Below are positions 19,050 to 27,367 of a stretch of 64,000 bases of DNA, one piece after another. The stretch lies in assembly GCA_015693905.1 (NCBI GenBank), contig CP065161.1:1426001-1490000 (forward strand), written 5' to 3'. A program made the translations under genes and the position numbers. Each line of letters begins with the position of its first letter. The first letter of the stretch is position 1. Origin of the DNA: Rhodobacterales bacterium HKCCA1288. GTDB lineage: Bacteria; Pseudomonadota; Alphaproteobacteria; Rhodobacterales; Rhodobacteraceae. The notes beneath the pieces were generated by a model. It made no database searches and had not been told where the DNA came from. It saw only the letters and a list, made by a program, of their open reading frames with translations.

Positions 19050-19388
19050 TTATTTTGTGCCGCCCTCATCCGCGTTTTCGCGGGCTTGGGCTTGGTTCTG
19101 AAGCTCTTGCGCAGATCGGATCATCGTTTTGACCCCAGCCACAAAGCCCAGCAATGTAAAAACGACCATCAGCCAAGGGCGCGTGCCCAAGAGGCTATCC
19201 AAGCCCCAGCCTATGCCAACACCGATCAACAACCCGCTGACCAGTTCAATCACCATCCGCCACGCGTGCTGCGCTTGGGAATAATGCTCCCCCATCGGTG
19301 GTTTCTTGTCGGCCTCGCGCGACCGAATGTTTGCCAATTTTTCTTCCAACGCCTTAAGGCGGTCGGGATTTGGCGATGGCTCGGTCAT
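19050..19388 (-). CDS. atpI: ATP synthase assembly/accessory protein I
   Basis: The 112-residue product has a charged N-terminus ([20 protein letters not shown]) and two membrane helices with glycine motifs ([19 protein letters not shown] and [14 protein letters not shown]), the AtpI/AtpQ pattern. AtpI helps assembly of the c ring and can carry cations. The ATG at 19386-19388 was chosen over a TTG two codons earlier. It is the first gene of the F0 operon, with a good promoter 43 bp upstream. Confidence 0.9.
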   Translation of the reverse strand: MTEPSPNPDRLKALEEKLANIRSREADKKPPMGEHYSQAQHAWRMVIELVSGLLIGVGIGWGLDSLLGTRPWLMVVFTLLGFVAGVKTMIRSAQELQNQAQARENADEGGTK

Positions 19389-19430
19389 GTGCAAAGCACC
19401 TTCAGAAAACGCCCCTCGGGTGTCGCGCGG

Positions 19431-19459
19431 AACCTAAGAACAGGCCGCGCCAGAGTCAA
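19431..19459 (-). promoter_or_regulatory. Promoter of the F0 ATP synthase operon
   Basis: On the minus strand TTGACT (19454-19459) and TAGGTT (19431-19436) are separated by 17 nt. Transcription would begin near 19424, giving a leader of about 36 nt before atpI. Hexamers and spacing fit the housekeeping sigma factor. Confidence 0.6.
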
Positions 19460-19583
19460 CGAAACTTTGCACCCGCAGAGAAACGCATAAGCTATTGAAT
19501 ATAAAGTAATAAAATTACCTGCGACAAGTTGGTCAAATCCACCCGTTAGAAGGTCTGCGGCAAATTTCGACAATTTCCTATAT

Positions 19584-19599
19584 TCAACCAAATGGTTGA
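19584..19599. promoter_or_regulatory. Palindromic operator of the ArsR-type regulator gene
   Basis: TCAACCAAATGGTTGA is a perfect inverted repeat (7-bp arms, 2-nt centre) placed 33 bp before the regulator start. Its right arm overlaps a TTGACG (19596-19601) that could be the -35 hexamer, with TAGGAT or GATAGG as -10. Position and symmetry suggest autorepression; no binding data are implied. Confidence 0.55.
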
Positions 19600-19632
19600 C
19601 GATTGCCTCAGAAGGCAGGATAGGATGCCAAT

Positions 19633-19977
19633 ATGAGTGCCAGTTCCCTAGATCTGACCTTTGCTGCCTTGGCAGACCCAACCCGCCGCGCGATCTTGTC
19701 GATGCTGCTCGAAGATGACATGGCCGTGACCGATGTGGCGGAACCGTTTGAAATGTCTCTGGCTGCGATCTCAAAGCACCTCGCCATCCTTGCCCATGCG
19801 GGACTGATTGCCCAAGAAAAGCGGGGACGGGTCAAGTGGTGCAAACTCGAGCCTGACGCGCTGCGCGCCGCAAGTGTTTGGATGCAGGGGTTTGGTCAAT
19901 TCGAACCCATCCACCTAGACGAGTTCGAAGCCTTTCTCGCCCGCGAATTGGATGGGGCTGATACGCAGGGCGGTTAA
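19633..19977 (+). CDS. ArsR/SmtB-family winged-helix transcriptional regulator
   Basis: The 114-residue protein shows the ArsR winged helix: LTFAALADPTRRAILSML at the N-terminus, the recognition helix region MSLAAISKHLAILAHAGLI, and the wing KRGRVKWCKLEPDAL. The metal-binding ELCVCDL motif is missing, and only one Cys is present, so it probably does not sense metals in the classical way. It resembles the ArsR subgroup often paired with SRPBCC proteins, but no such partner follows. A palindrome overlaps its promoter. Its TAA overlaps the LysR gene stop tail-to-tail in TTAA. Confidence 0.88.
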   Translation: MSASSLDLTFAALADPTRRAILSMLLEDDMAVTDVAEPFEMSLAAISKHLAILAHAGLIAQEKRGRVKWCKLEPDALRAASVWMQGFGQFEPIHLDEFEAFLARELDGADTQGG

Positions 19978-20858
19978 ACCGTCCCCACGATATTTTTGGC
20001 GTAATCTTTAAGATAGGCCAAGACGCGCTGCACCTTTGGGCTGCGATGCAAATCGACATGGGTGACCAACCAGACAGAAGAATTCCATTCGTCCAGTGAG
20101 GGCATCACCTCAACCAAGTCTGCATTTTGCTCAAGGGCAAAGGCAGGTGCAAAGCCTATGCCGATCCCCGCATGAACGGCCTCAATCGCACTCGCGAAAT
20201 CTGAGGCCCGAAACACGATTGCATCTTCAGGCACATGATCCTTGAGCCATCTTAAAAACGGCGCGCGGCTATCGGCTTGAGTGGTTGCCACAAAGCGATG
20301 CTGCCCTGCTGCTTCTAGGCTGAATGGCCCGTGCTGTTCGAGATAGGACTTGGTTGCGCAAAGACGCGCCCTGAGCGTGAAAAAGGGCTGCACGACATTA
20401 TCGGGCTCCGATGGGGCAGACCCTGCACGAATGGCAATATGCGCCTCGCCCAATTCCATCCGAAAGACGCGCTCATCCGTCACCAAACGAATGCGCAAAT
20501 CTGGATGATCGTTTTGTAATTCGGCCAATGCGGGCATCAACAACTGCGCCACGAAGCCAAGCGCGGTCAGCACCAATTCCCCCGACAGCGTATCGCCCTG
20601 CCCTGCAATCCGCGAGGCCAATTGTGAAAACCGCGCTTCAGTTTCAGCGGCAGTCGCGAGCAAATCCTGCCCGGCCTCGGTGGGGGTGTAGCCGCGCGCA
20701 TGACGATGAAACAACCGCACCCCAAGACGCCCTTCAAGCGCGTCTATATGCCGGATCACTGTAGCATGATGCACCGATAGATAATCTGCGGCCCCAGACA
20801 CCGTGCCCAGTCGTGCCACATGATAGGCCGTGCGCACCTCATCCCATGCATCCATCAT
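19974..20858 (-). CDS. LysR-family transcriptional regulator
   Basis: The 294-residue protein has the LysR helix-turn-helix at the N-terminus (AYHVARLGTVSGAADYLSVH, HHATVIRHIDALEGRLGVRL) followed by TPTEAGQDLL and a periplasmic-binding-protein-like effector domain (LSGELVLTAL from about residue 90). The recognition helix has HHATV where most LysR proteins have SQPAVS. The start could also be the second Met. Its target is unknown; it lies 8 bp downstream of the DUF1523 gene on the same strand. Confidence 0.9.
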   Translation of the reverse strand: MMDAWDEVRTAYHVARLGTVSGAADYLSVHHATVIRHIDALEGRLGVRLFHRHARGYTPTEAGQDLLATAAETEARFSQLASRIAGQGDTLSGELVLTALGFVAQLLMPALAELQNDHPDLRIRLVTDERVFRMELGEAHIAIRAGSAPSEPDNVVQPFFTLRARLCATKSYLEQHGPFSLEAAGQHRFVATTQADSRAPFLRWLKDHVPEDAIVFRASDFASAIEAVHAGIGIGFAPAFALEQNADLVEVMPSLDEWNSSVWLVTHVDLHRSPKVQRVLAYLKDYAKNIVGTV

Positions 20859-20866
20859 CGCACCCT

Positions 20867-21469
20867 TTACTTGCCGCGCAAACGATCACGGCTTTTCGAC
20901 CAAAACACAGCCGCCCTGTCATAAAGCGGATCAAGAATGCGGGCTTCAAACCGCTCCCACAAGCGCCATAGGGCCAACAAGACACCCAAAAGAAGGACGA
21001 GAATCGTAATCGGCATCCATGGGATCAGCGTCACATCTGGCCCTGCCACCTGACGCAAGGCCACAGCATTGGGATAGGTCGTCAAAAGGCGCGAACGCCA
21101 TCCGTAATGGGTAACCGCTACCCAAATCGGGTCAGCCGCAGTCGAAATCAGGTTTGCCGCTTCGGCCTGCAGGTCTGAGCTGTCCAACTTGAAATAAGGA
21201 GGCCACCCAAAGCCTGTATCCTCATTGCGGAACACGTGAACCTCGCCCTGCGCATCGACCGTATTGATCAAACGCAAATCGCGCGATGCGAGTTGTGCGC
21301 TGCCTGTATCGCCGCGCGCATAGAAGATGCGGTTGAGGCCTGAAAAATCTTGCCTAATGATTTCTGTCTGCGTGATCCGCAAAATATCCCGTTGCGGCAG
21401 CGTATAGTGGAAGAACGCGACAAGGAGCGCGCCCAATATCAGTAATGCTATGATCCGTGGCCAACGCAT
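20867..21469 (-). CDS. DUF1523 family membrane protein
   Basis: The 200-residue product has an N-terminal membrane anchor (IIALLILGALLVAFFHYTLP), a periplasmic domain with the family pattern QRDILRITQTEIIRQD, EDTGFGWPPYFKLDSSDLQ and VTHYGWRSRLLTTYPNA, and a second helix near the end (MPITILVLLLGVLLALW). DUF1523 has no known function. It is in a run of minus-strand genes with the LysR regulator downstream. Confidence 0.8.
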   Translation of the reverse strand: MRWPRIIALLILGALLVAFFHYTLPQRDILRITQTEIIRQDFSGLNRIFYARGDTGSAQLASRDLRLINTVDAQGEVHVFRNEDTGFGWPPYFKLDSSDLQAEAANLISTAADPIWVAVTHYGWRSRLLTTYPNAVALRQVAGPDVTLIPWMPITILVLLLGVLLALWRLWERFEARILDPLYDRAAVFWSKSRDRLRGK

Positions 21470-21511
21470 GCGCCGCCTGCCCCTTTGTCGTTTATTTTCC
21501 CATTGCGCCCC

Positions 21512-21790
21512 CTAAGGCGCGAACGGATCGGTGAACCCAACATAAAGGAACAGCGCCGCCAGTGGCAAAGCATAAACCACAACCGCCAAACGCAGCGCGA
21601 TTTTACGCATAGATCCTGCCAGACGGCGATTGATCCAATCCTCACGATGCTCATTCGCGGCATCAGACGGATCGCGCTTTTGCCATTCCTCGATTAAGGC
21701 CTCACGCTGGCCTGCGCGCAAATAAAAATAGAGCGATACAAAGACCACTGTCAAAAGCACCGCCATCAGCAAGGCTATGCGAATAATCAC
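21512..21790 (-). CDS. Small two-helix membrane protein, unknown function
   Basis: The 92-residue product has one hydrophobic segment at the N-terminus (IALLMAVLLTVVFVSLYFYL), a charged central part with EALIEEWQKRDPSDAANEHR and ITNRRL-like basic residues, and a second hydrophobic segment (LAVVVYALPLAALFLYVGF). I do not recognise a named family. The start is GTG at 21788-21790, preceded by GGGAG. It lies 42 bp ahead of the DUF1523 gene and is divergent from the deacylase gene. Confidence 0.7.
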   Translation of the reverse strand: MIIRIALLMAVLLTVVFVSLYFYLRAGQREALIEEWQKRDPSDAANEHREDWINRRLAGSMRKIALRLAVVVYALPLAALFLYVGFTDPFAP

Positions 21791-21908
21791 ACCCTGTTCT
21801 CCCAGATCCGTGTCTCATCCCTGATATAGGCACGGCGCAAAAATTTGCACGGGCTTGCAATGCGCAAATTCCCACAGCAAGCTGAAAAAGACAGAAGGTG
21901 GGACAAAA

Positions 21909-23192
21909 ATGGACAGCAAAGATCAACTTGAAACTGCGATTGCCGCACGGCGGGACGATTTGATTGCACTGACCCAAGATTTGATCCGCATCCCCACCCT
22001 CAATCCGCCCGGTCAAAACTACCGCGAAATTTGCGACTATCTCAAACAGCGCTTGGAGGCAGCGGGGTTCACGGTTGACTTAATCCGCGCCACAGGGGCG
22101 CTTGCCGATAGCGATACATATCCACGATGGAACATGGTGGCGCGCTATGAGGGCGGCGCAGCGGGGGACACCGTTCATTTCAACAGCCATCACGATGTCG
22201 TGGAGGTTGGGCATGGATGGACGAAGCCGCCTTTTGGTGGGGTTCTCGAAGATGGCCGCATTTACGGACGCGGGGCGTGCGATATGAAAGGTGGACTTGC
22301 AGCCTCAATCATCGCAGCTGAGGCCTTTATTGCCACCTACCCAAAATTCGCAGGTGCGATTGAAATCTCTGCCACCGCAGATGAGGAGTCAGGTGGCTTT
22401 GGCGGTGTTGCCTATCTGGCCGAGCAGGGCAGATTTGACCCTGCCCGCGTTCAGCATGTTATTATCCCCGAACCTTTGCAAAAAGACCGCATCTGCCTTG
22501 GCCATCGTGGCGTATGGTGGGCACAGGTCGAAACGAAGGGGCGCATTGCGCATGGCTCAATGCCATTCTTGGGCGACAGCGCCATCTCTCACATGGGCGC
22601 GGTTCTCGCTGAAATAGAAACGCATCTTTTGCCACTCCTCGCAGGGAAAACCACTGCCATGCCAGTCGTGCCGCCGCAGGCGCGCCAATCCACGCTGAAT
22701 ATCAATTCAATCCATGGAGGCGAGCCTGAACAGGCCGATGATTACACTGGCCTGCCCGCACCATGTGTTGCAGATCGCTGCCGCATCGTGATTGATCGCC
22801 GCTTTTTGATTGAAGAGGACATCGCAGCGGTCAAAGCGGAATTGACCGATATGCTAGAGCAAATCAAAGCCAGCCGCCCCCGATTTGACTATGAGATTTC
22901 CGATCTGTTCGAGGTACAACCGAGCATGACGGATGAAAGCAGCCCGCTTGTGCAATCGGTGGGCCAGGCCATCGAACGCGTGCTGGCCCAAAAAGCGGAA
23001 TATGTGGTCAGCCCAGGCACCTATGACCAAAAACATATCGACCGCATTGGTCGGTTGAAAAACTGCATCGCCTACGGGCCAGGTATTTTGGAGCTTGCCC
23101 ACCAACCCGATGAATGGGTTGTGGTTGATGACATGGCAGACAGCGCGCTTGTTATGGCGCTGACCTTGGCAGAATTGCTACCAACAGCTTAG
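21909..23192 (+). CDS. ArgE/DapE-family metallo-deacylase (M20 peptidase family)
   Basis: The 427-residue protein has the M20 zinc ligands in order: HFNSHHDVV (about residue 87), then GRGACDMKGGLA and ADEESGGFGGVA, and a late His in YDQKHIDRIG. The dimerisation (lid) domain lies between GRIAHGSMPFLG and VIDRRFL. It fits the acetylornithine deacetylase / succinyl-diaminopimelate desuccinylase group (TIGR01910), but the neighbourhood does not reveal its substrate. The start at 21909 follows AAGGTGGGAC. Its TAG overlaps the stop of the small opposite gene. Confidence 0.88.
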   Translation: MDSKDQLETAIAARRDDLIALTQDLIRIPTLNPPGQNYREICDYLKQRLEAAGFTVDLIRATGALADSDTYPRWNMVARYEGGAAGDTVHFNSHHDVVEVGHGWTKPPFGGVLEDGRIYGRGACDMKGGLAASIIAAEAFIATYPKFAGAIEISATADEESGGFGGVAYLAEQGRFDPARVQHVIIPEPLQKDRICLGHRGVWWAQVETKGRIAHGSMPFLGDSAISHMGAVLAEIETHLLPLLAGKTTAMPVVPPQARQSTLNINSIHGGEPEQADDYTGLPAPCVADRCRIVIDRRFLIEEDIAAVKAELTDMLEQIKASRPRFDYEISDLFEVQPSMTDESSPLVQSVGQAIERVLAQKAEYVVSPGTYDQKHIDRIGRLKNCIAYGPGILELAHQPDEWVVVDDMADSALVMALTLAELLPTA

Positions 23193-23374
23193 GGCTGAAG
23201 AACAAAACCCATATGCTCAATCGCGCGTTGCGCGATCTTGTCACCCTTGAGGGCCGCATCGTTCAAAGCCTTCATCAGCCCCGAAAGTTTGCGGCTGCTG
23301 GCTTGCTCTTTTACGAAATTACTGACCTCTTCGGCAGACAGGGCGAGGATAGTCTGTGCTGTATCGCATACCAT
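23189..23374 (-). CDS. Small hypothetical protein (61 aa)
   Basis: A 61-codon frame starts at ATG 23372-23374 with GGGAG about 8 nt ahead and ends exactly on the deacylase stop (TTAG overlap). The product (MVCDTAQTILALSAEEVSNF) is helical with Lys/Arg-rich middle and no membrane segment. I do not recognise a family. The good ribosome binding site and the stop overlap, which recurs at other convergent pairs here, support it as a real gene. The 293 bp beyond its start up to the solute-binding gene contain no other gene that I can support. Confidence 0.6.
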   Translation of the reverse strand: MVCDTAQTILALSAEEVSNFVKEQASSRKLSGLMKALNDAALKGDKIAQRAIEHMGFVLQP

Positions 23375-23667
23375 ATGCGTATCTCCCGAGTTCGACCCTC
23401 GCCTCAGCGCATCGCCGCAAAGCGTATATCGCGCTATGGCCGAGGGGCTTATCAGAACCAGCAAGTGCCGATCCGACTCAGAGCGTTAACCTCTCGTCAC
23501 GATTCGGGCGAGTCGGAAATGACAGTTCTGCGACAGTATGCGCAGCCTTCCGCCGATCCCAATTCCCTCAAAAGGCACAGCAAGCAGGCCGCATTACAAC
23601 CAGAACGCTTGCCAGACCAAGCCTTGCGGCACTACGATGGCCCTCTGAACTTTCGCGGGAGGGCCAC

Positions 23668-25137
23668 ATGGTTCGGTTTCTAACATCCGCCGCAACGGCG
23701 TTGATCATTTCCACCACATGCGCCTTTGCGCAAGGCAATAGCATCAAAATCGGGATGGTGCTTGAGCCGCCAAATCTCGACCCTACAGCAGGTGCAGCAG
23801 CGGCCATTGATGAGGTGGTCTATGCCAATGTTTTTGAAGGCCTGACACGGTTCGGCCCTGACGGCTCTGTGCAACCTGCGCTTGCGCGATCATGGGAGAT
23901 TTCAGACGATGGTTTAACCTATCGCTTCACCCTCGCGCCAAATGTGCAGTTTCACGATGGCAGCGACATGAATGCGGATGATGTGGTCTTTAGCCTAGAT
24001 CGGGCCCGCGCTGAGGGCACCACCAACGCACAGGCCGCCCTCTTTGCAGGTATCGCCTCTGTTGTCGCAGAAAGCCCTGACACCGTTGTGGTTACGCTAA
24101 ACGCCCCTGATGGGGCCTTTTTGTTCAAGATGGCTTGGGGGGATGCGGTGATCGTGGCCCCCGAAAGCGCAGAAACAAACGCGACCAACCCCATTGGCAC
24201 AGGCCCCTTCCGCTTTGTCGATTGGGTGCAAGGGGATCGCGTGGAACTGGCCCGCAATGCCGCGTATTGGGGCACGCCCATCGCGCTTGACAGCGCAACC
24301 TTCCGCTTCATCACGGATCCAAATGCCGCCTATGCCGCATTGATGGCAGGTGATGTCGATGCTTTCCCAAATTTCCCAGCGCCTGAAACTTTGGCCCAAT
24401 TCGAGGCAGACCCACGCTTTAACGTGATTGTCGGCTCGACCGAAGGCGAGACAATTTTGGCGATGAACAACAAGCAAAGCCCGCTTGATGATATCCGCCT
24501 GAGAGAGGCGATTTCGCACGCGATCAATCGGCAAGACATTATTGACGGCGCTATGTTTGGCTATGGCACACCCATTGGCACACATTTCGCGCCGCATAAT
24601 CCCGACTATGTCGATCTGACCGCGCAATCGAATTACGACCCAGAACGCGCGCGTGCTTTGCTGCAAGAGGCAGGGCTAGACGGGGTAACATTGCGTCTGA
24701 TGCTGCCCCCGCCAGCCTATGCGCGCCGTGGTGGAGAGATCATTGCGGCCCAATTGCGTGAGATTGGTATTGAGACAGAAATCACCAATCTAGAGTGGGC
24801 GCAGTGGCTTGAGCAGGTGTTCCGTGGTCGCGATTTTGATCTCACCATCGTCAGCCATACCGAACCTATGGATATCGGCATCTATGCGCGGGAGGATTAC
24901 TATTTCCAATATGCCCGTCCCGAGTTTGTTGCGCTGAACGAGGCGCTGACCTTGGAAAGCGATCCTGCTGCGCGTAGTGACTTGCTCGGACAAATGCAGC
25001 GCATGATCGCGGATGATTATGTGAACGGCTACTTGTTTCAGTTGGCCAAAACAGGGGTTGCGGATGCGCGCATCCGTGGTCTTTGGGAAAATTCGCCGAC
25101 ACAGGCCAATGATCTGACAGGCGTCTCTTGGGACTAG
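23668..25137 (+). CDS. Family 5 extracellular solute-binding protein (peptide ABC transport type)
   Basis: The 489-residue product has a signal peptide (MVRFLTSAATALIISTTCAFA) and the SBP_bac_5 pattern: DPTAGAAAAIDEVVYANVFEGLTR, LARSWEISDDGLTYRFTL, NADDVVFSLDRA, NPIGTGPFRFVDWVQGDRVEL and LREAISHAINRQDIID. Such proteins capture oligopeptides, dipeptides, nickel or similar ligands in the periplasm for an ABC importer. No permease or ATPase genes follow; a terminator ends the unit, so its transporter is elsewhere. The start at 23668 follows GGGAGGG; an upstream-extended frame from 23356 is rejected. Confidence 0.92.
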   Translation: MVRFLTSAATALIISTTCAFAQGNSIKIGMVLEPPNLDPTAGAAAAIDEVVYANVFEGLTRFGPDGSVQPALARSWEISDDGLTYRFTLAPNVQFHDGSDMNADDVVFSLDRARAEGTTNAQAALFAGIASVVAESPDTVVVTLNAPDGAFLFKMAWGDAVIVAPESAETNATNPIGTGPFRFVDWVQGDRVELARNAAYWGTPIALDSATFRFITDPNAAYAALMAGDVDAFPNFPAPETLAQFEADPRFNVIVGSTEGETILAMNNKQSPLDDIRLREAISHAINRQDIIDGAMFGYGTPIGTHFAPHNPDYVDLTAQSNYDPERARALLQEAGLDGVTLRLMLPPPAYARRGGEIIAAQLREIGIETEITNLEWAQWLEQVFRGRDFDLTIVSHTEPMDIGIYAREDYYFQYARPEFVALNEALTLESDPAARSDLLGQMQRMIADDYVNGYLFQLAKTGVADARIRGLWENSPTQANDLTGVSWD

Positions 25138-25160
25138 GGCACGCGATGCCCCGTTAACAA

Positions 25161-25195
25161 AGCCCCGCTTGGCATCTGCGAAGCGGGGCTTTTTT
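25161..25195 (+). terminator. Terminator behind the solute-binding protein gene
   Basis: A perfect 10-bp stem (25161-25170 with 25181-25190, AGCCCCGCTT/AAGCGGGGCT) with a 10-nt loop is followed by a T run. It lies 23 bp past the stop. Confidence 0.93.
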
Positions 25196-25215
25196 CATCT
25201 CTTGTCACGCGCGCC

Positions 25216-26172
25216 TCAAGCCTTGGCGGTGATCCAATCAAAAAATCCTTCACCTGCGCGCGCGCGTAAATCTCGCGCCATATCAGCGCCAAGCTTCGCG
25301 GCCTCAGCAATGGGGGCGCTGCGATCCTCGCTCAAGACCTCGCTGCCATCAGGGCGCAATATCTCGCCGCGCAGACGCAACATAGGGCCATCAATCTCGG
25401 CCAGACCTGCAATCGGGGTTTCGCATGAGCCATCAAGCCCCGCCAAAAACGCGCGCTCAGCGGCAAGCCTGATGCCCGTGTCGCGATCATGAATAGCGGC
25501 CAACATCTCGGCCGTGCGGGGATCATTCGCGCGCCGCTCAATCCCGATAGCGCCTTGTGCAACAGCGGGCAGCATATCTTCGGGTGAAATAGCAGAACGC
25601 GCGACATCGGCCATGCCCAATCGATTAAGACCTGCCTGCGCCAAAAACGTGGCTCCTGCGACCCCGTCCTCCAGTTTTTTCATTCGCGTCTGCACATTGC
25701 CACGAAACTCGACCACCTCGAGATCAGGACGGCGCGCAGTCAATTGCGCACGCCTACGCAGCGAAGATGAGCCAACCTTCATGCCAGCGGGTAAGGCATC
25801 GAGACTGTCAAATTCAAGTGACACAAATGCATCGCGCACATCCTCGCGCGGGAGGTAGCAATCAAGCAGCAAACCTTCAGGCTGCAACACGGGCATATCC
25901 TTCATGGAATGCACCGCAATATCAATCGCCCCAGATAGCAGGTCTTCTTCTATCTCGCGAGTGAACAGACCCTTGCCGCCAATTTCCTTGAGGGGACGGT
26001 CTAAAACCTTGTCACCTGTGGTTTTTATGACCACAATTTCAAAGGCCTCATGCGGCAGATCAAAGGCCGCTGCAAGCCGCGCGCGCGTCTCATAGGCTTG
26101 CGCCAAAGCAAGGGGAGAACCACGCGTGCCAATGCGCAGCGGAGAGGCGGGAGTTGGTCGTTCGTTTTTCAT
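25216..26172 (-). CDS. hemC: Hydroxymethylbilane synthase (porphobilinogen deaminase)
   Basis: The 318-residue enzyme joins four porphobilinogens to hydroxymethylbilane in tetrapyrrole synthesis. It begins with RIGTRGSPLALAQA; the catalytic Asp is D92 in HSMKDMP and the dipyrromethane cofactor attaches to C250 in GLDGSCETPIAG. Full length. It is divergent from hemE, with 118 bp between the starts that hold a palindromic regulatory element. The T run behind the convergent solute-binding gene separates it from that unit. Confidence 0.97.
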   Translation of the reverse strand: MKNERPTPASPLRIGTRGSPLALAQAYETRARLAAAFDLPHEAFEIVVIKTTGDKVLDRPLKEIGGKGLFTREIEEDLLSGAIDIAVHSMKDMPVLQPEGLLLDCYLPREDVRDAFVSLEFDSLDALPAGMKVGSSSLRRRAQLTARRPDLEVVEFRGNVQTRMKKLEDGVAGATFLAQAGLNRLGMADVARSAISPEDMLPAVAQGAIGIERRANDPRTAEMLAAIHDRDTGIRLAAERAFLAGLDGSCETPIAGLAEIDGPMLRLRGEILRPDGSEVLSEDRSAPIAEAAKLGADMARDLRARAGEGFFDWITAKA

Positions 26173-26188
26173 GGGTTCTTTCTAACTC

Positions 26189-26206
26189 TGTCAACTTGAC
26201 ATGACA
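26189..26206. promoter_or_regulatory. Candidate PpsR/CrtJ box between hemC and hemE
   Basis: TGTC at 26189-26192 and GACA at 26203-26206 are exactly 10 nt apart, a perfect match to the TGTC-N10-GACA consensus of PpsR/CrtJ, the aerobic repressor of photosynthesis and tetrapyrrole genes in purple bacteria. The same sequence contains the 13-bp palindrome TGTCAACTTGACA (26189-26201). It would overlap the putative hemC promoter (TTGTCA 26203-26208). No ppsR gene is in the window. Confidence 0.5.
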
Positions 26207-26290
26207 ACCATAGACAGCATGGCTTGGGCAGGTTAGGACAGGATTGAGCCTACATCCAAAGAAATTTGGCACAAGAAAATCGGATCGACC

Positions 26291-27319
26291 ATGACAAAAA
26301 CACTTCTGCGCGCGTTGAGCGGCGAAACCCTCCCCACCCCACCCGTCTGGCTGATGCGCCAAGCGGGGCGCTACTTGCCCGAATATCGCGCGACACGCGC
26401 GCAGGCTGGGGATTTTCTTTCGCTGTGCTACACACCCGATTTGGCGGCAGAAGTCACCTTGCAACCAATCCGCCGCTACGGGTTCGATGCTGCAATTCTT
26501 TTCGCAGATATTCTCTTGATCCCCGATGCGCTTGGCGCGGATTTGTGGTTTGTCACGGGTGAAGGCCCACGCCTCTCTACAATCACTGGGCCAGACGGCT
26601 TAAAGCCTTTGAAGGGCAAGGACGACATCCACGACCATCTCGCGCCCGTTTACGAAACCGTCAAAATCTTGTCGCAAGAATTGCCCAAAGAGACCACACT
26701 CATTGGCTTTGCAGGCGCGCCATGGACAGTGGCCACATACATGATCGCAGGGCGCGGCACACCCGACCAAGCGCCCGCACATAAACTGCGCCAAGAAGAT
26801 CCCGCAACTTTTGACGCGCTCATCAACCTGCTGACCGATGCGACCATCGAATATCTCTCGAAGCAGGTCGAGGCTGGTGCAGAGGTCGTGAAAATCTTTG
26901 ACAGTTGGGCAGGCTCGCTGAAAGGCGAGGCTTTTGACCGATATGCGCTAGCGCCCGCGAAAAAGATCACCCAAGAGATGAAGCAGCGTTTTCCAGGCTT
27001 GCCCGTCATCGCGTTCCCGCGTGAGGCGGGCGACAAATATATCGGCTTCGCAAAGGCTGTTGGTGCGGATTGTTTGGCCCTCGACACGAGTGTTGATGCG
27101 ACATGGGCGGCCCAGCATTTACAAAAGGATGGCTGCGTGCAGGGCAATCTTGACCCCAAGCTGATGATCACGGGCGGTGATGCCTTGCGCCAAGAGGCGC
27201 GGCGCATTGTGGACGCGCTGAAAAACGGGCCTCATATTTTCAACCTCGGCCATGGCATTACACCTGAAGCTGATCCTGAAAATGTGCACGTTCTGCTTGA
27301 GGAAATTCGCCGCGCGTAA
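26291..27319 (+). CDS. hemE: Uroporphyrinogen decarboxylase
   Basis: The 342-residue enzyme converts uroporphyrinogen III to coproporphyrinogen III. Diagnostic blocks: [17 protein letters not shown] at residues 16-32, [26 protein letters not shown], and the C-terminal GCVQGNLDP with FNLGHGI. All conserved catalytic features are present. It is followed after 48 bp by a glycosyltransferase gene on the same strand; a GC-rich hairpin overlaps its stop. Confidence 0.97.
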   Translation: MTKTLLRALSGETLPTPPVWLMRQAGRYLPEYRATRAQAGDFLSLCYTPDLAAEVTLQPIRRYGFDAAILFADILLIPDALGADLWFVTGEGPRLSTITGPDGLKPLKGKDDIHDHLAPVYETVKILSQELPKETTLIGFAGAPWTVATYMIAGRGTPDQAPAHKLRQEDPATFDALINLLTDATIEYLSKQVEAGAEVVKIFDSWAGSLKGEAFDRYALAPAKKITQEMKQRFPGLPVIAFPREAGDKYIGFAKAVGADCLALDTSVDATWAAQHLQKDGCVQGNLDPKLMITGGDALRQEARRIVDALKNGPHIFNLGHGITPEADPENVHVLLEEIRRA

Positions 27320-27330
27320 GTCGCGCGGCG
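27308..27330 (+). promoter_or_regulatory. GC-rich hairpin across the hemE stop codon
   Basis: CGCCGCGCG (27308-27316) and CGCGCGGCG (27322-27330) form a perfect 9-bp stem with a 5-nt loop containing the hemE TAA. No T run follows, so it is not a standard terminator; it may reduce read-through into the glycosyltransferase gene or protect the 3' end. Confidence 0.4.
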
Positions 27331-27367
27331 CTTGCCCATGCCGCGTTTGCGCGGTAACGCTCGGGGC

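Noticed and set aside
26173-26290. Chromosome origin next to hemE, as in Caulobacter
   Set aside because: No DnaA boxes or AT-rich unwinding region occur here, and the usual origin neighbours are absent.
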